The notes under the pieces: model-generated
The model's database searches: none
Told to the model about the DNA's origin: nothing
The model's input: the letters and a program-made list of their open reading frames with translations, nothing else
Shown here: piece after piece, positions 8,605 to 16,109 of the stretch
Position numbering within the stretch: the stretch's first letter is position 1
Layout: every line of letters begins with the position of its first letter
From: PFJX01 sp964466195
GTDB lineage: Bacteria > Pseudomonadota > Gammaproteobacteria > Burkholderiales > Thiobacillaceae
Direction: 5' to 3'
Length of the DNA stretch: 31,989 nucleotides
Assembly: GCA_964466195.1 (NCBI GenBank)
Contig: CAYXMQ010000034.1
Span: 1 to 31,989, forward strand
Program-made: the position numbers and the translations under genes

Positions 8605-9898
8605 TCAGGCTGGCGACCAAGCCGCCGCCGTCGCGCTCCGCCAGCTCGATGCGCCAGCCGTAGGCATCGGCCAGCTGGCGCGCAATGGCCAGCCCCAGCC
8701 CGCTGCCGCCGGCTTCACGGCTGCGTGAAGATTCCAATCGGGTAAACGGCCGAAACACCGCTTCGCGCTGCGCGGCGGGAATGCCGGGACCGCGATCCAG
8801 CACGGCGATGCGCACCGCCTCGGCGGTGCACTCCAACGCCAGTTTCACCGGCGCATCGGGGCCGTAGCGGCGGGCGTTTTCCAGCAGATTGCCGACGATG
8901 CGGCGCAACGCCGCTTCGCCGACCTGAACGACGCAGGGCGGGCCGGCCTGCCATTCGAGCGGCCCCAGCTGCGCGGCCTGCACGGCCAGATCGGCCAGCA
9001 CGCGGGTCAGATCGCAGGCCTGCACGGCCTCGACCTTCAGCGAACGGGCGAACACCAGCATGTCGCTGATCAGGCGGTTCATCTCGTCGAGATCGTGTTC
9101 CATGCGCTTGATCAGCGCGGGATCGCCGTCTTCCAGCAAAGACAGCGCCAGGCGCAGCCGCGTAATCGGCGTGCGCAGGTCGTGGCTGACGCCGGCCAGC
9201 AGCACGGTGCGGTTTTCCAGCAAGGCCTGCACCTCTTCCGCCATGCGGTTGAACGCGACGGTGAGTTCGCGCAGTTCGCGCGCACCGGTTTCCGGCAACA
9301 ACTCGGGCGTCCGCCCCTGGCCGATTTCGCCGGCCTTGCGCGCCAGGCTGTTCATGCGCTGGCTGGCCTGGCGCACCATGAACAACGCCGTCAGCACGGT
9401 CAACGCGGCGCCGAGCAGGAACACGCCGACGGCCGCCAGCGGCGCTTCCATGGCGTAGCGCTGGCGGTCGAAGCCGACGCGCAACAACGTGTCGGCCACC
9501 TGGATTTCCAGCCAATCCCAGTTCGGATCGGCGGCGCGCTTGAGCGTGATGGTCTGTTTGGCGCGCCGGCTGAGCGCCGCGGCGATCAGATCGCCGAAGT
9601 AATTCGGCGCCGCCGCCTGCGGCAAGCGCGCCTTGACCTCGGCCAGTTCCAGATCGTGGCGAAAGGCGAGTTCCATTTCGTAATCGGCGCGCGTTTGCGG
9701 CGGCAGTTCGACCCAGGTTTGCGCCGACAGCAGGATTTTTGCGGCCACATCGTCGGCGGAACGCTGAGCCAGCGGCTGGATCAGCATGAACCAGACGACG
9801 CCGAAAGCGATGGCCTCGAACACCAGAAATGCCGCCAGCAAGGCGGCCGCGGTGCGCCCGAACAGGGTTTCCGGCATCAATCTCGCAATCAGGCTCAA
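8585..9898 (-). CDS. EnvZ-type sensor histidine kinase
   Basis: The product is 437 residues. It has transmembrane segments at about 15-40 and 150-175 enclosing a periplasmic sensor region of roughly 110 residues. A HAMP linker (about 176-228) leads to a HisKA domain with the phospho-acceptor His239 in LLAGVSHDLRTPITRLRLA, the sequence form typical of EnvZ-like kinases. The HATPase has its N box (NLLENARRYG), G1 (DRGPGIP) and G2 (GGSGLGLAIA). The start overlaps the response-regulator stop (ATGA), so the pair is co-translated. It should sense an envelope condition and phosphorylate the neighbouring OmpR-like regulator. Its 3' end overlaps the 51-residue ORF on the opposite strand. The signal is unknown. 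Confidence 0.95.
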   Translation of the reverse strand: MSLIARLMPETLFGRTAAALLAAFLVFEAIAFGVVWFMLIQPLAQRSADDVAAKILLSAQTWVELPPQTRADYEMELAFRHDLELAEVKARLPQAAAPNYFGDLIAAALSRRAKQTITLKRAADPNWDWLEIQVADTLLRVGFDRQRYAMEAPLAAVGVFLLGAALTVLTALFMVRQASQRMNSLARKAGEIGQGRTPELLPETGARELRELTVAFNRMAEEVQALLENRTVLLAGVSHDLRTPITRLRLALSLLEDGDPALIKRMEHDLDEMNRLISDMLVFARSLKVEAVQACDLTRVLADLAVQAAQLGPLEWQAGPPCVVQVGEAALRRIVGNLLENARRYGPDAPVKLALECTAEAVRIAVLDRGPGIPAAQREAVFRPFTRLESSRSREAGGSGLGLAIARQLADAYGWRIELAERDGGGLVASLIISRGT

Positions 9899-10617
9899 AC
9901 CGATTTGCCCTTCGGCGAAAACAGATAGCCCTGGCCCCAGACCGTGCGGATGTAAACCGGGTTGGCGGGATCATCCTCCAGTTTCTTGCGCAGCCGGGTC
10001 ACGCGCACATCGATGGAGCGATCGAACGGATCGCGCTCGTAGCCCTTCAGGCTGTCCATGATCTGGTCGCGCGAGAGCGTGCGGTTGGGCCGTTCCACGA
10101 ACAGTTTCAGCAACGTGAACTCGGCTTGCGAAAGCGGTATCTCGGCCCCATCGCGCGACAAGGCCTGCGCCGCCAGATCGAGCCCGAATGGGCCGAAACG
10201 CACGACTTCGCCGAGTGCCTGGGCGTTATTGGCGGCCAGGCCGCGGCGCAACACGGCGCGAATTCGCGCCAGCAGTTCACGCGGATTGAACGGCTTCGGC
10301 AGATAGTCGTCGGCGCCGACTTCCAGCCCGACGATGCGGTCGATATCCTCGCCGCGCGCGGACAACATGATTACCGGCACATCGCGCGCCGCCTTCACGC
10401 GCCGGGTCAGGCTCAAGCCGTCTTCGCCGGGCAGCATCAGGTCCATGACGATCAAATCCGGATAATGCGCGGCCAGACGTTCGTCCATTTCCTTGCCGTC
10501 GCGCGCGGTGGCCACATGCATGCCTTGTTTGGCCAGATAGTCGGCCAGCAAATCGCGGATGCCGGCATCATCGTCCACGATCAATACAGTCGGGTTGTCG
10601 TCTGGGTCGTGATTCAA
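9895..10617 (-). CDS. OmpR-type response regulator
   Basis: The product is 240 residues. The receiver domain (about 10-125) has the acidic pocket VDDD (15-18), the phosphorylation site Asp59 in VMDLMLPGEDG and the conserved lysine in LPKPFN (Lys108). The C-terminal winged helix (about 140-235) ends with RSIDVRVTRLRKKLEDDP and TVWGQGYLF, diagnostic of the OmpR/PhoB class. LMLPGEDGLS and KPFNPRELLARIRAVLRR are very close to OmpR itself. It is the first gene of the pair, transcribed divergently from the small secreted-protein gene at 10772. A candidate box at 10687-10700 lies in the shared promoter region, suggesting autoregulation and control of the envelope genes. This target set is inference. 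Confidence 0.95.
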   Translation of the reverse strand: MNHDPDDNPTVLIVDDDAGIRDLLADYLAKQGMHVATARDGKEMDERLAAHYPDLIVMDLMLPGEDGLSLTRRVKAARDVPVIMLSARGEDIDRIVGLEVGADDYLPKPFNPRELLARIRAVLRRGLAANNAQALGEVVRFGPFGLDLAAQALSRDGAEIPLSQAEFTLLKLFVERPNRTLSRDQIMDSLKGYERDPFDRSIDVRVTRLRKKLEDDPANPVYIRTVWGQGYLFSPKGKSV

Positions 10618-10686
10618 AACGGAGTCCTCACAAAAAAGGCGCCGGATTCATGCGCGCCGAAGCGCCAACGACTCCGCTGCACCCGA

Positions 10687-10700
10687 AACACTTTGTTACA
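10687..10700 (+). promoter_or_regulatory. OmpR/RstA-like binding box
   Basis: AACACTTTGTTACA matches the enterobacterial RstA box TACATNTNGTTACA at 10 of its 12 defined positions, and it contains the GTTACA half-site typical of OmpR-family regulators. It is part of the 11-base palindrome TTTGTTACAAA. It lies 70 bases before the response-regulator start and 72 bases before the small secreted-protein gene, so it could serve both. A small hairpin (CGCCGG and CCGGCG arms, 10711-10727) lies next to it. Confidence 0.45.
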
Positions 10701-10771
10701 AATCAGCCTGCGCCGGAAACCCCGGCGTTACGCCTGCCGCCTAGCATGAACAACATGGAAAGGAGAACACC

Positions 10772-11191
10772 ATGACCATTGCCAAGACATTGAGCGCACT
10801 GCTGTTGACGTTGGCAACTGTACCCGCACTCGCCGATCAAGCCGATAGCGGAATGTTCGGCCCGGCTTTCGGCAAGTTCGCGCAGGCCAGCCAGGATGAG
10901 CGGCGGATGCTGCGCGAGCGTTGGGAGCAGTCGAGTCCGGAAGAACGTATCCGGATGCGCCGCTCGTTCGAGGAGCGTATGGGCCAGATGCCGGCTCAGG
11001 ACGCGCCGCGTCGCGGAGCGGCGCAGCGGGAGAACTGCCGCGATCGCGAAGGCGGGTGCAATCAGGACGCCGGCCAGCCGAGCGAGCGCCGCTTCGGCTT
11101 TGGTTATGAAAAACGACATTTCGATGAAAACCGGCCGGACCCTTCGGTCTGGCCCGGCAACCGCCGTCAGCGTGACGACGAGCGCCGCTAA
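10772..11191 (+). CDS. Small secreted Arg/Glu-rich protein
   Basis: The product is 139 residues. A clear signal peptide (MTIAKTLSALLLTLATVPALA) is followed by a charged helical segment (about residues 35-75) with DERRMLRERWEQ and SPEERIRMRRSFEERM. That pattern resembles Spy/CpxP-like or DUF3106-type periplasmic proteins, but the match is only a pattern. Two cysteines (CRDREGGC) and a disordered Arg-rich tail follow. The ribosome-binding site AAAGGAGA is strong, and the start context is identical over 16 bases to that of the ORF at 8449. Position next to the OmpR-like regulator and its likely binding box suggests an envelope-stress effector. Confidence 0.8.
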   Translation: MTIAKTLSALLLTLATVPALADQADSGMFGPAFGKFAQASQDERRMLRERWEQSSPEERIRMRRSFEERMGQMPAQDAPRRGAAQRENCRDREGGCNQDAGQPSERRFGFGYEKRHFDENRPDPSVWPGNRRQRDDERR

Positions 11192-11216
11192 CCTGAATCT
11201 TTGAAGGAGCAGCATC

Positions 11217-11795
11217 ATGCGTACATACCCTCACCCGATATCCGGCAAATTCATCGTCCCGGCGTTGATGCTTGCCTTGTTCGGCGCCGCCCCCAGCCAA
11301 GCTGGCGGCTATTCGGCCAGCAAAGGCTTCCAGGATACCGCCTGGGTCGTCGCCAGTACGCCGGTCTACGAAAGCGTCAACGAACCGCGCCGCGAATGCT
11401 GGGATGAGCAGGTCGGCTACGAGCGCACCGAATACCGGCGCTACCCCGATCGCAACATCGGCAGCGCCATTCTCGGCGGCGTCCTCGGCGGCGTGTTGGG
11501 CCACAGCGTCGGCAAGGGCGATGGCCGCAAGGCGGCGACGGCGATCGGCGCGGCGGTCGGCGCCATCGCCGGCGACAACTACGGCAACGAGCAGCGCGAC
11601 GAGCACGATGTCGTACGCGGCGAGTCCCGCCCGCGCTATGAACAACGTTGTCGCAGCGTCGACAACTGGAGCCGAAAAATCTCCGGTTACAACGTGACCT
11701 ACCGTTACCAGGGCCGCGAATACGCCGCTTTCCTGCCCTACGACCCGGGCAATAGCGTGCGCGTCAATGTCAGCGTCAGCCTGGCCGAACGCTGA
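11217..11795 (+). CDS. Glycine-zipper surface/periplasmic protein
   Basis: The product is 192 residues with a signal peptide cleaved near residue 29 (SQAGG). Residues of about 80-120 form a glycine-zipper two-TM segment (IGSAILGGVLGGVLGHSVG, then AATAIGAAVGAIAGDNYG), as in the 17-kDa surface antigen and related envelope proteins. The C-terminal part is a small beta-rich domain (SGYNVTYRYQGREY, then VRVNVSVSL). The start has AAGGAG about eight bases upstream. It lies 25 bases after the small secreted-protein gene and is probably co-transcribed with it. It likely associates with the outer membrane. Its precise role is unknown. Confidence 0.85.
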   Translation: MRTYPHPISGKFIVPALMLALFGAAPSQAGGYSASKGFQDTAWVVASTPVYESVNEPRRECWDEQVGYERTEYRRYPDRNIGSAILGGVLGGVLGHSVGKGDGRKAATAIGAAVGAIAGDNYGNEQRDEHDVVRGESRPRYEQRCRSVDNWSRKISGYNVTYRYQGREYAAFLPYDPGNSVRVNVSVSLAER

Positions 11796-11810
11796 TCCAG
11801 ATTGGCAAGC

Positions 11811-11847
11811 AACGCGGCGCGACGGCGATGCCGATGTGCCGCGTTTT
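11811..11847 (+). terminator. Probable Rho-independent terminator
   Basis: AACGCGGC (11811-11818) pairs perfectly with GCCGCGTT (11838-11845). A small inner GGC/GCC stem lies in the loop, and the run of four T (11844-11847) overlaps the distal arm. It begins 16 bases after the glycine-zipper gene stop, where transcription of the two-gene envelope unit would end. The T run is short, so termination strength is uncertain. Confidence 0.5.
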
Positions 11848-11871
11848 CCGCTCGACGGGTTGCAAGTCCGT

Positions 11872-11901
11872 TTGAGTCAGGGTCCGGCGTGAGGGTACAG
11901 T
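11872..11901 (+). promoter_or_regulatory. Possible sigma-70 promoter for slt
   Basis: TTGAGT (11872-11877) and TACAGT (11896-11901) are spaced by 18 bases and lie 43 bases before the slt start. The match is moderate and was found by eye. No strong ribosome-binding site precedes the slt ATG. Confidence 0.35.
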
Positions 11902-11943
11902 GCGCACCTTTCCGCAATAACCGGACCGGGCGACCAGTCCCGA

Positions 11944-13896
11944 ATGAGTGACGTGATTTTTCGACTATTTCTGCATGTACTGCTGCTCGCCTTGGCTTCC
12001 GCGCCGGTCCTCGCGTCGGTCGAATCCGACTTCCAGGACGCCCGCGAGGCCTACCAGAAAGGCAAGATCGAGCGCTTTCTCAAGATCGCGGCGCGGTATC
12101 CGCAAGATCATCTGCTGACGCCCTACATCCGTTTCTGGCAGCTGAAAACGCTGACCGGTACCGACGGCGAGCATCAGGCTTTCATTCAGCAATACGCGGA
12201 TTCGCCGTTGTCCAACCGTCTGCGCATCGATCTCGCACGCAACCATGGCCGCCAGGCCGACTGGCCGGAATTTCTGGCGAGCTACGCGGCTATCGTTAAG
12301 CCGGATCAGGAACTGCGTTGTTTCGAGCTGCGCGCCCGGCAAAGCCACGGCGACGCCCAGGCCGACAAGGCCGGCATTGAGCTTTGGCGCACCGCGCGCG
12401 ACCTGCCTTCCAGTTGCGACCCGTTGTTCACCAGCCTGGCCGAGCGCGGCCTGCTGACCTTGGAAGACCGTTTGGCGCGGCTGCGGCTGGCACTGGACGA
12501 CGGCAATCTGCGTCTCGCCCGCGAACTGGATGCGCGCCTGCCGGACGAAGCGCGCATGGCGCCGGATGCATTGAGCGAGGCGCTGCGCAACCCCAAGCAA
12601 GTCGTCAGTGCCGCGGAACCGCAGCGGGCGCAACGCGAAGTCGCCCTCTATGCCCTGACCCAGATGGCCAAAAAATCGCCCGACGAAGCAGCCGCCTTAT
12701 GGCAGCAGCAGCAGGAGAAATACGCACCTGCCGAACAGTTCTACGGCTGGGGGCAGATCGGCCTGCACGCGGCGCGTCGGCACGATGCCAACGCCATGGC
12801 CTGGTTTCAGCGCGCAGGCAATGTCGGCAGCGAACTGCAAGCAACCTGGAAGACGCGCGCCGCCTTGCGCGCCGGCAAATGGCTCGAGGCCTACCGCAGC
12901 ATCGAAGCGATGCCGGAGCCGCTGCAGAACGAAGCGGCCTGGCGTTACTGGAAGGCGCGCGCGCTGAAAGCGCTGAACGCCACCTATCCGGCCAACGTGC
13001 TGTTCGCCAAGCTGTCGCGCGAGACGCATTACTACGGCCTGTTGGCGGCGGAAGAACTCCCGGCCAAGCTGGAAGCGCGCCCGGACAACTACAAAGTCAC
13101 GCCCGGCGATGTGAAAGCTGCGGAAGCGCAGATCGGACTCCAGCGCGCGCTGCTGTTGCGCAAGCTGGGCGATAGCGGCAATGCGCTGGCGGAATGGGAA
13201 TGGGCCCTGCGCGGCCTGCCGGATCGCGCGCTGCTGGCGGCGGCGGAACTGGCGCGCCGCAACAACTGGAACGACCGCGCCATCGCCACCGCCGAAAAAA
13301 CACAGGACGAACATGATTTCGATCTGCGCTACATCGCTCCCTACCGCGACCTGGCCAGCGCTTACGCACAAGAGAACGGCCTCGACGAAGCCTGGGTATA
13401 CGGCCTGATGCGGCAGGAATCGCGCTTCGTCGACTACGCTCGCTCCAGCGTCGGCGCGCAGGGCTTGATGCAGATCATGCCCGCCACCGCCAAGTGGATT
13501 TCACGCCAGCTGGGATTGGGCAAGAATGCCCATAGCGGCGTCGGCAAGCCGGAAACCAACATCCGCTTCGGCACGTTTTATCTCAAACACATCTACGATT
13601 CGCTCAGCCAATCGCCGGTGCTCGCCACCGCCGGCTATAACGCCGGCCCCGGCCGCGCCCGCAGATGGCAGGCCGCCACCCCGCTGGAAGGCGCGATCTA
13701 TGTGGAAAACATTCCCTATTCCGAAACCCGCGATTACGTCAAGAAAGTGCTCACCAACGCCATGTTCTATCGCAGCCGATTCGGCGGCGACTCGCAAACG
13801 CTGAAAGACCGTCTCGGCGTGATTCCGGCCCGCGCCGACGCCCTACCCTCGCCCCCGGACGACTCCGCCCTCGCCACCGCCAGCACCACCGAGTAG
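11944..13896 (+). CDS. slt: Soluble lytic murein transglycosylase (Slt70 family)
   Basis: The product is 650 residues, the usual Slt70 length. A signal peptide (about 1-25, ending VLAS) is followed by a long alpha-superhelical U/L region (about 26-460) and the C-terminal goose-lysozyme-like catalytic domain (about 465-620). The catalytic Glu492 is in LMRQESRFVDYARSSVG. The family motifs GLMQIMPATAKW and AGYNAGPGRARRW follow. It cleaves the MurNAc-GlcNAc bond of peptidoglycan with 1,6-anhydro ring formation in the periplasm. In several betaproteobacteria slt is followed by the NDUFA9-like epimerase and cca. Here a restriction-Fic block intervenes. Confidence 0.95.
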   Translation: MSDVIFRLFLHVLLLALASAPVLASVESDFQDAREAYQKGKIERFLKIAARYPQDHLLTPYIRFWQLKTLTGTDGEHQAFIQQYADSPLSNRLRIDLARNHGRQADWPEFLASYAAIVKPDQELRCFELRARQSHGDAQADKAGIELWRTARDLPSSCDPLFTSLAERGLLTLEDRLARLRLALDDGNLRLARELDARLPDEARMAPDALSEALRNPKQVVSAAEPQRAQREVALYALTQMAKKSPDEAAALWQQQQEKYAPAEQFYGWGQIGLHAARRHDANAMAWFQRAGNVGSELQATWKTRAALRAGKWLEAYRSIEAMPEPLQNEAAWRYWKARALKALNATYPANVLFAKLSRETHYYGLLAAEELPAKLEARPDNYKVTPGDVKAAEAQIGLQRALLLRKLGDSGNALAEWEWALRGLPDRALLAAAELARRNNWNDRAIATAEKTQDEHDFDLRYIAPYRDLASAYAQENGLDEAWVYGLMRQESRFVDYARSSVGAQGLMQIMPATAKWISRQLGLGKNAHSGVGKPETNIRFGTFYLKHIYDSLSQSPVLATAGYNAGPGRARRWQAATPLEGAIYVENIPYSETRDYVKKVLTNAMFYRSRFGGDSQTLKDRLGVIPARADALPSPPDDSALATASTTE

Positions 13897-13961
13897 GCAC
13901 ACCCCGCCGGCGCCGCTTTGCTCATGCAACGGGCGCCTCCACCGCAGCACTGACGGCCACG

Positions 13962-13990
13962 TTCTGGAAATCGAACACGCGAAATACAAT
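13962..13990 (+). promoter_or_regulatory. Possible promoter for the restriction-Fic locus
   Basis: TACAAT (13985-13990, five of six consensus bases) is preceded after 17 bases by a weak -35, TTCTGG (13962-13967). It lies 81 bases before the methyltransferase gene start. This is the best candidate in the 175-base gap after slt. Confidence 0.4.
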
Positions 13991-14071
13991 CGGGCGCGCT
14001 TGATGCTGTTTGAGCAAGAACCATCCACCCAGCCGCCACCCCCATAACCAAGACCAACGGGCGTTAACGAC

Positions 14072-16075
14072 ATGTTCATCACGCAACTTCTCGACGACCT
14101 CAACCGCGACGCCCTCATCGACCTGTTCGGCCTCGCCGCCGTCATGAACGTTGAAGCCGCGCTCACGGAAAAAACCGGTAAACCCTACGTACGCTGTCTG
14201 GTACGCAAGAAAGACGTGCAGGCCAAGCGCGAGGAACTGGTTCGTCAAATGTGGTTGCATCGCCTGGCGGAGGCATACAAATACCCGCTCTCCCGCCTTG
14301 CCGTGGAATACCCCATCACCTTCGGTCGCGACTCCTCCAAGCGCGCCGATATCGTCGTCTACGACGCCGACCGTCCCACCGTTCCCTACCTCATCGTCGA
14401 GGTCAAACAAGGCAAGCTCAAGGACGGCAAGGAACAACTGCGCTCCTACACCCACGCCACCGGCGCGCCCCTGGCCATGTGGTGCAACGGCGTCCAGTCC
14501 GTCACCTGGCACCGCAAGAACCCCAATTACTTCGTCGAAATCCCCGACATCCCCACGGTCGGCCAGACCATCGACGACATCGCCGGCACCCCATGGACGG
14601 TAGACACCCTCATCGACATCGAGAAGAAGCGCGAGGCCGAAGGCAAGGGCGCGCGCAGCCTCAAGCAGTTGATCGAGGACATGGAAGACGAAGTCCTCGC
14701 CAATGCCGGCGTGGACGTGTTCGAGGAAGTCTTCAAGCTCATCTTCACCAAGCTCTACGACGAGATGTACTGCTTCCGGGGCCGCCACAAGCACCTGCGC
14801 TTCCGCAACAGCAACACCGCCGCCCAACTCAAGGCCAACATCCAGGGCCTGTTCGACGACGCCCGCAAGCAATGGCCCGGCGTCTTCGCCGAGGATGAAA
14901 AGATCAAGCTCGGCCCGGAGCACCTGCAAGTCTGCGTCGGCTCGCTGGAAGAATGGAAGCTGTTCAATTCCAACCTGGACGTGGTGGACGAGGCCTTCGA
15001 ATACCTGGTCAACAAATCGTCCAAGGGCGAGAAAGGCCAGTACTTCACGCCGCGTTGGGTCATCGACCTGTGCGTCAAGATGCTGAATCCGCATGAGTCG
15101 GAGACCGTCATCGACCCCGCCTGCGGCTCGGCCGGCTTCACCGTGCACGCCATCTTCCACGTCTGGAAACAGATACTCGAAGCCGAAGGCCTGCCCGTCT
15201 CCCATCTGTTCACCATGGAGGACAAACCCCAGCGCTGTAAGGACTACGTCCAGGACAAGGTGTTCGCCATCGACTTCGACGAAAAGAGCGTGCGCGTGGC
15301 GCGCTGCCTCAACCTCATCGCCGGCGACGGGCAAACCAACGTGCTGCACATGAACACGCTGGACTGGCCCAAGTGGGACGAGCGCATCCGCCAGGATGAA
15401 GATTGGCAGGACACCTACGGCGAAGGCTGGAAGAAACTCAAAAAAATGCGCGCGGCGAAGAACGACAACCGCGCCTTCCAGTTCGACGTGCTCATGGCCA
15501 ACCCGCCCTTCGCCGGCGACATCAAGCAGAGCGACATGCTCTCGCCCTACGAACTGGGCCACAAGGCCAACGGCAAGCTGGAAGGCAAGGTGGGCCGCGA
15601 CCTGCTGTTCATCGAGCGCAACCTGGACTTCCTGCGCCCCGGCGGGCGCATGGCCATCGTCTTGCCGCAAGGCCGCTTCAACAATTCCAGCGACAAACGG
15701 GTGCGGGAATTCATCGCCGAACGCTGCCGCATCCTCGCCGTGGTGGGCCTGCATCCCAGCACCTTCAAGCCCCACACCGGCACCAAGACCAGCGTGCTGT
15801 TCGTGCAGAAGTGGAATGAAGACGCCACGGAACCGCGCTACCACTGTCCCAGGGTGGACGACTACCCCATCTTCTTCGCCACCCAGAAGCTGGAATCCAA
15901 GGACAACAGCGGCGAGAAGATCATCGCCAAGGACGCGGCCGGCAATCTGCTGCGTGACAGCCACGGCCACTGGGTCATCCAGCACGACTTGTTCAACCAC
16001 GAAGGCTTGACCCGGGACGGCATCGCCGAGGCCTTCGCTGAATTTGCCGCGAAGGAGCGATTAGGTTTTTTTTGA
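14072..16075 (+). CDS. Fused restriction nuclease-DNA adenine methyltransferase (BcgI-like/type I-like)
   Basis: The product is 667 residues. The N-terminal part (about 40-160) is an HsdR_N-type PD-(D/E)xK nuclease domain: Asp93 in RADIVVYD, Glu110 and Lys112 in LIVEVKQGK, then EQLRSY. From about residue 300 it is an HsdM-type N6-adenine methyltransferase with the SAM motif DPACGSAGF (about 345-355) and the catalytic NPPF (about 476-480). Nuclease and methylase in one chain with a separate specificity subunit match the architecture of BcgI (type IIB), and no HsdR translocase gene is present. It probably cuts and methylates at sites chosen by the downstream subunit. The ribosome-binding site is weak. 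The gene ends on a T8 tract overlapping the next frame. Type assignment is inference. Confidence 0.88.
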   Translation: MFITQLLDDLNRDALIDLFGLAAVMNVEAALTEKTGKPYVRCLVRKKDVQAKREELVRQMWLHRLAEAYKYPLSRLAVEYPITFGRDSSKRADIVVYDADRPTVPYLIVEVKQGKLKDGKEQLRSYTHATGAPLAMWCNGVQSVTWHRKNPNYFVEIPDIPTVGQTIDDIAGTPWTVDTLIDIEKKREAEGKGARSLKQLIEDMEDEVLANAGVDVFEEVFKLIFTKLYDEMYCFRGRHKHLRFRNSNTAAQLKANIQGLFDDARKQWPGVFAEDEKIKLGPEHLQVCVGSLEEWKLFNSNLDVVDEAFEYLVNKSSKGEKGQYFTPRWVIDLCVKMLNPHESETVIDPACGSAGFTVHAIFHVWKQILEAEGLPVSHLFTMEDKPQRCKDYVQDKVFAIDFDEKSVRVARCLNLIAGDGQTNVLHMNTLDWPKWDERIRQDEDWQDTYGEGWKKLKKMRAAKNDNRAFQFDVLMANPPFAGDIKQSDMLSPYELGHKANGKLEGKVGRDLLFIERNLDFLRPGGRMAIVLPQGRFNNSSDKRVREFIAERCRILAVVGLHPSTFKPHTGTKTSVLFVQKWNEDATEPRYHCPRVDDYPIFFATQKLESKDNSGEKIIAKDAAGNLLRDSHGHWVIQHDLFNHEGLTRDGIAEAFAEFAAKERLGFF

Positions 16076-16109
16076 GTCGCCCCTTTGATGAACCCCGGTA
16101 TCGGGGGTT
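16052..16109 (+). promoter_or_regulatory. Candidate -1 frameshift signal at the gene junction
   Basis: In order the sequence holds AAGGAG (16052-16057), a run of eight T (16066-16073) read as GGT TTT TTT TGA, and a stem-loop CCCCG-GTAT-CGGGG (16093-16106) that can be extended by AA/TT across a bulge. T TTT TTT is a valid X XXY YYZ heptamer. Slipping by -1 avoids the TGA and enters the specificity-subunit frame (TTG AGT CGC). The Shine-Dalgarno-like motif lies eight bases before the tract, while the stem-loop is further away than in classical cases (20 bases). Ordinary TTGA overlap or reinitiation (GGAGGGG at 16113-16119 before GTG 16126) is the alternative. Confidence 0.4.

Noticed and set aside
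11854..11871. T-arm-like stem-loop (ACGG and CCGT arms around GTTGCAAGT) suggesting a tRNA
   Set aside because: No acceptor stem, D-arm or anticodon arm can be drawn around it.
13922..16000. Minus-strand open frame of 692 codons opposite the nuclease-methylase gene
   Set aside because: The opposite strand encodes a protein with clear nuclease and methyltransferase motifs. The antisense product is Val/Gly/Leu-rich with no motif, a typical shadow in GC-rich DNA.
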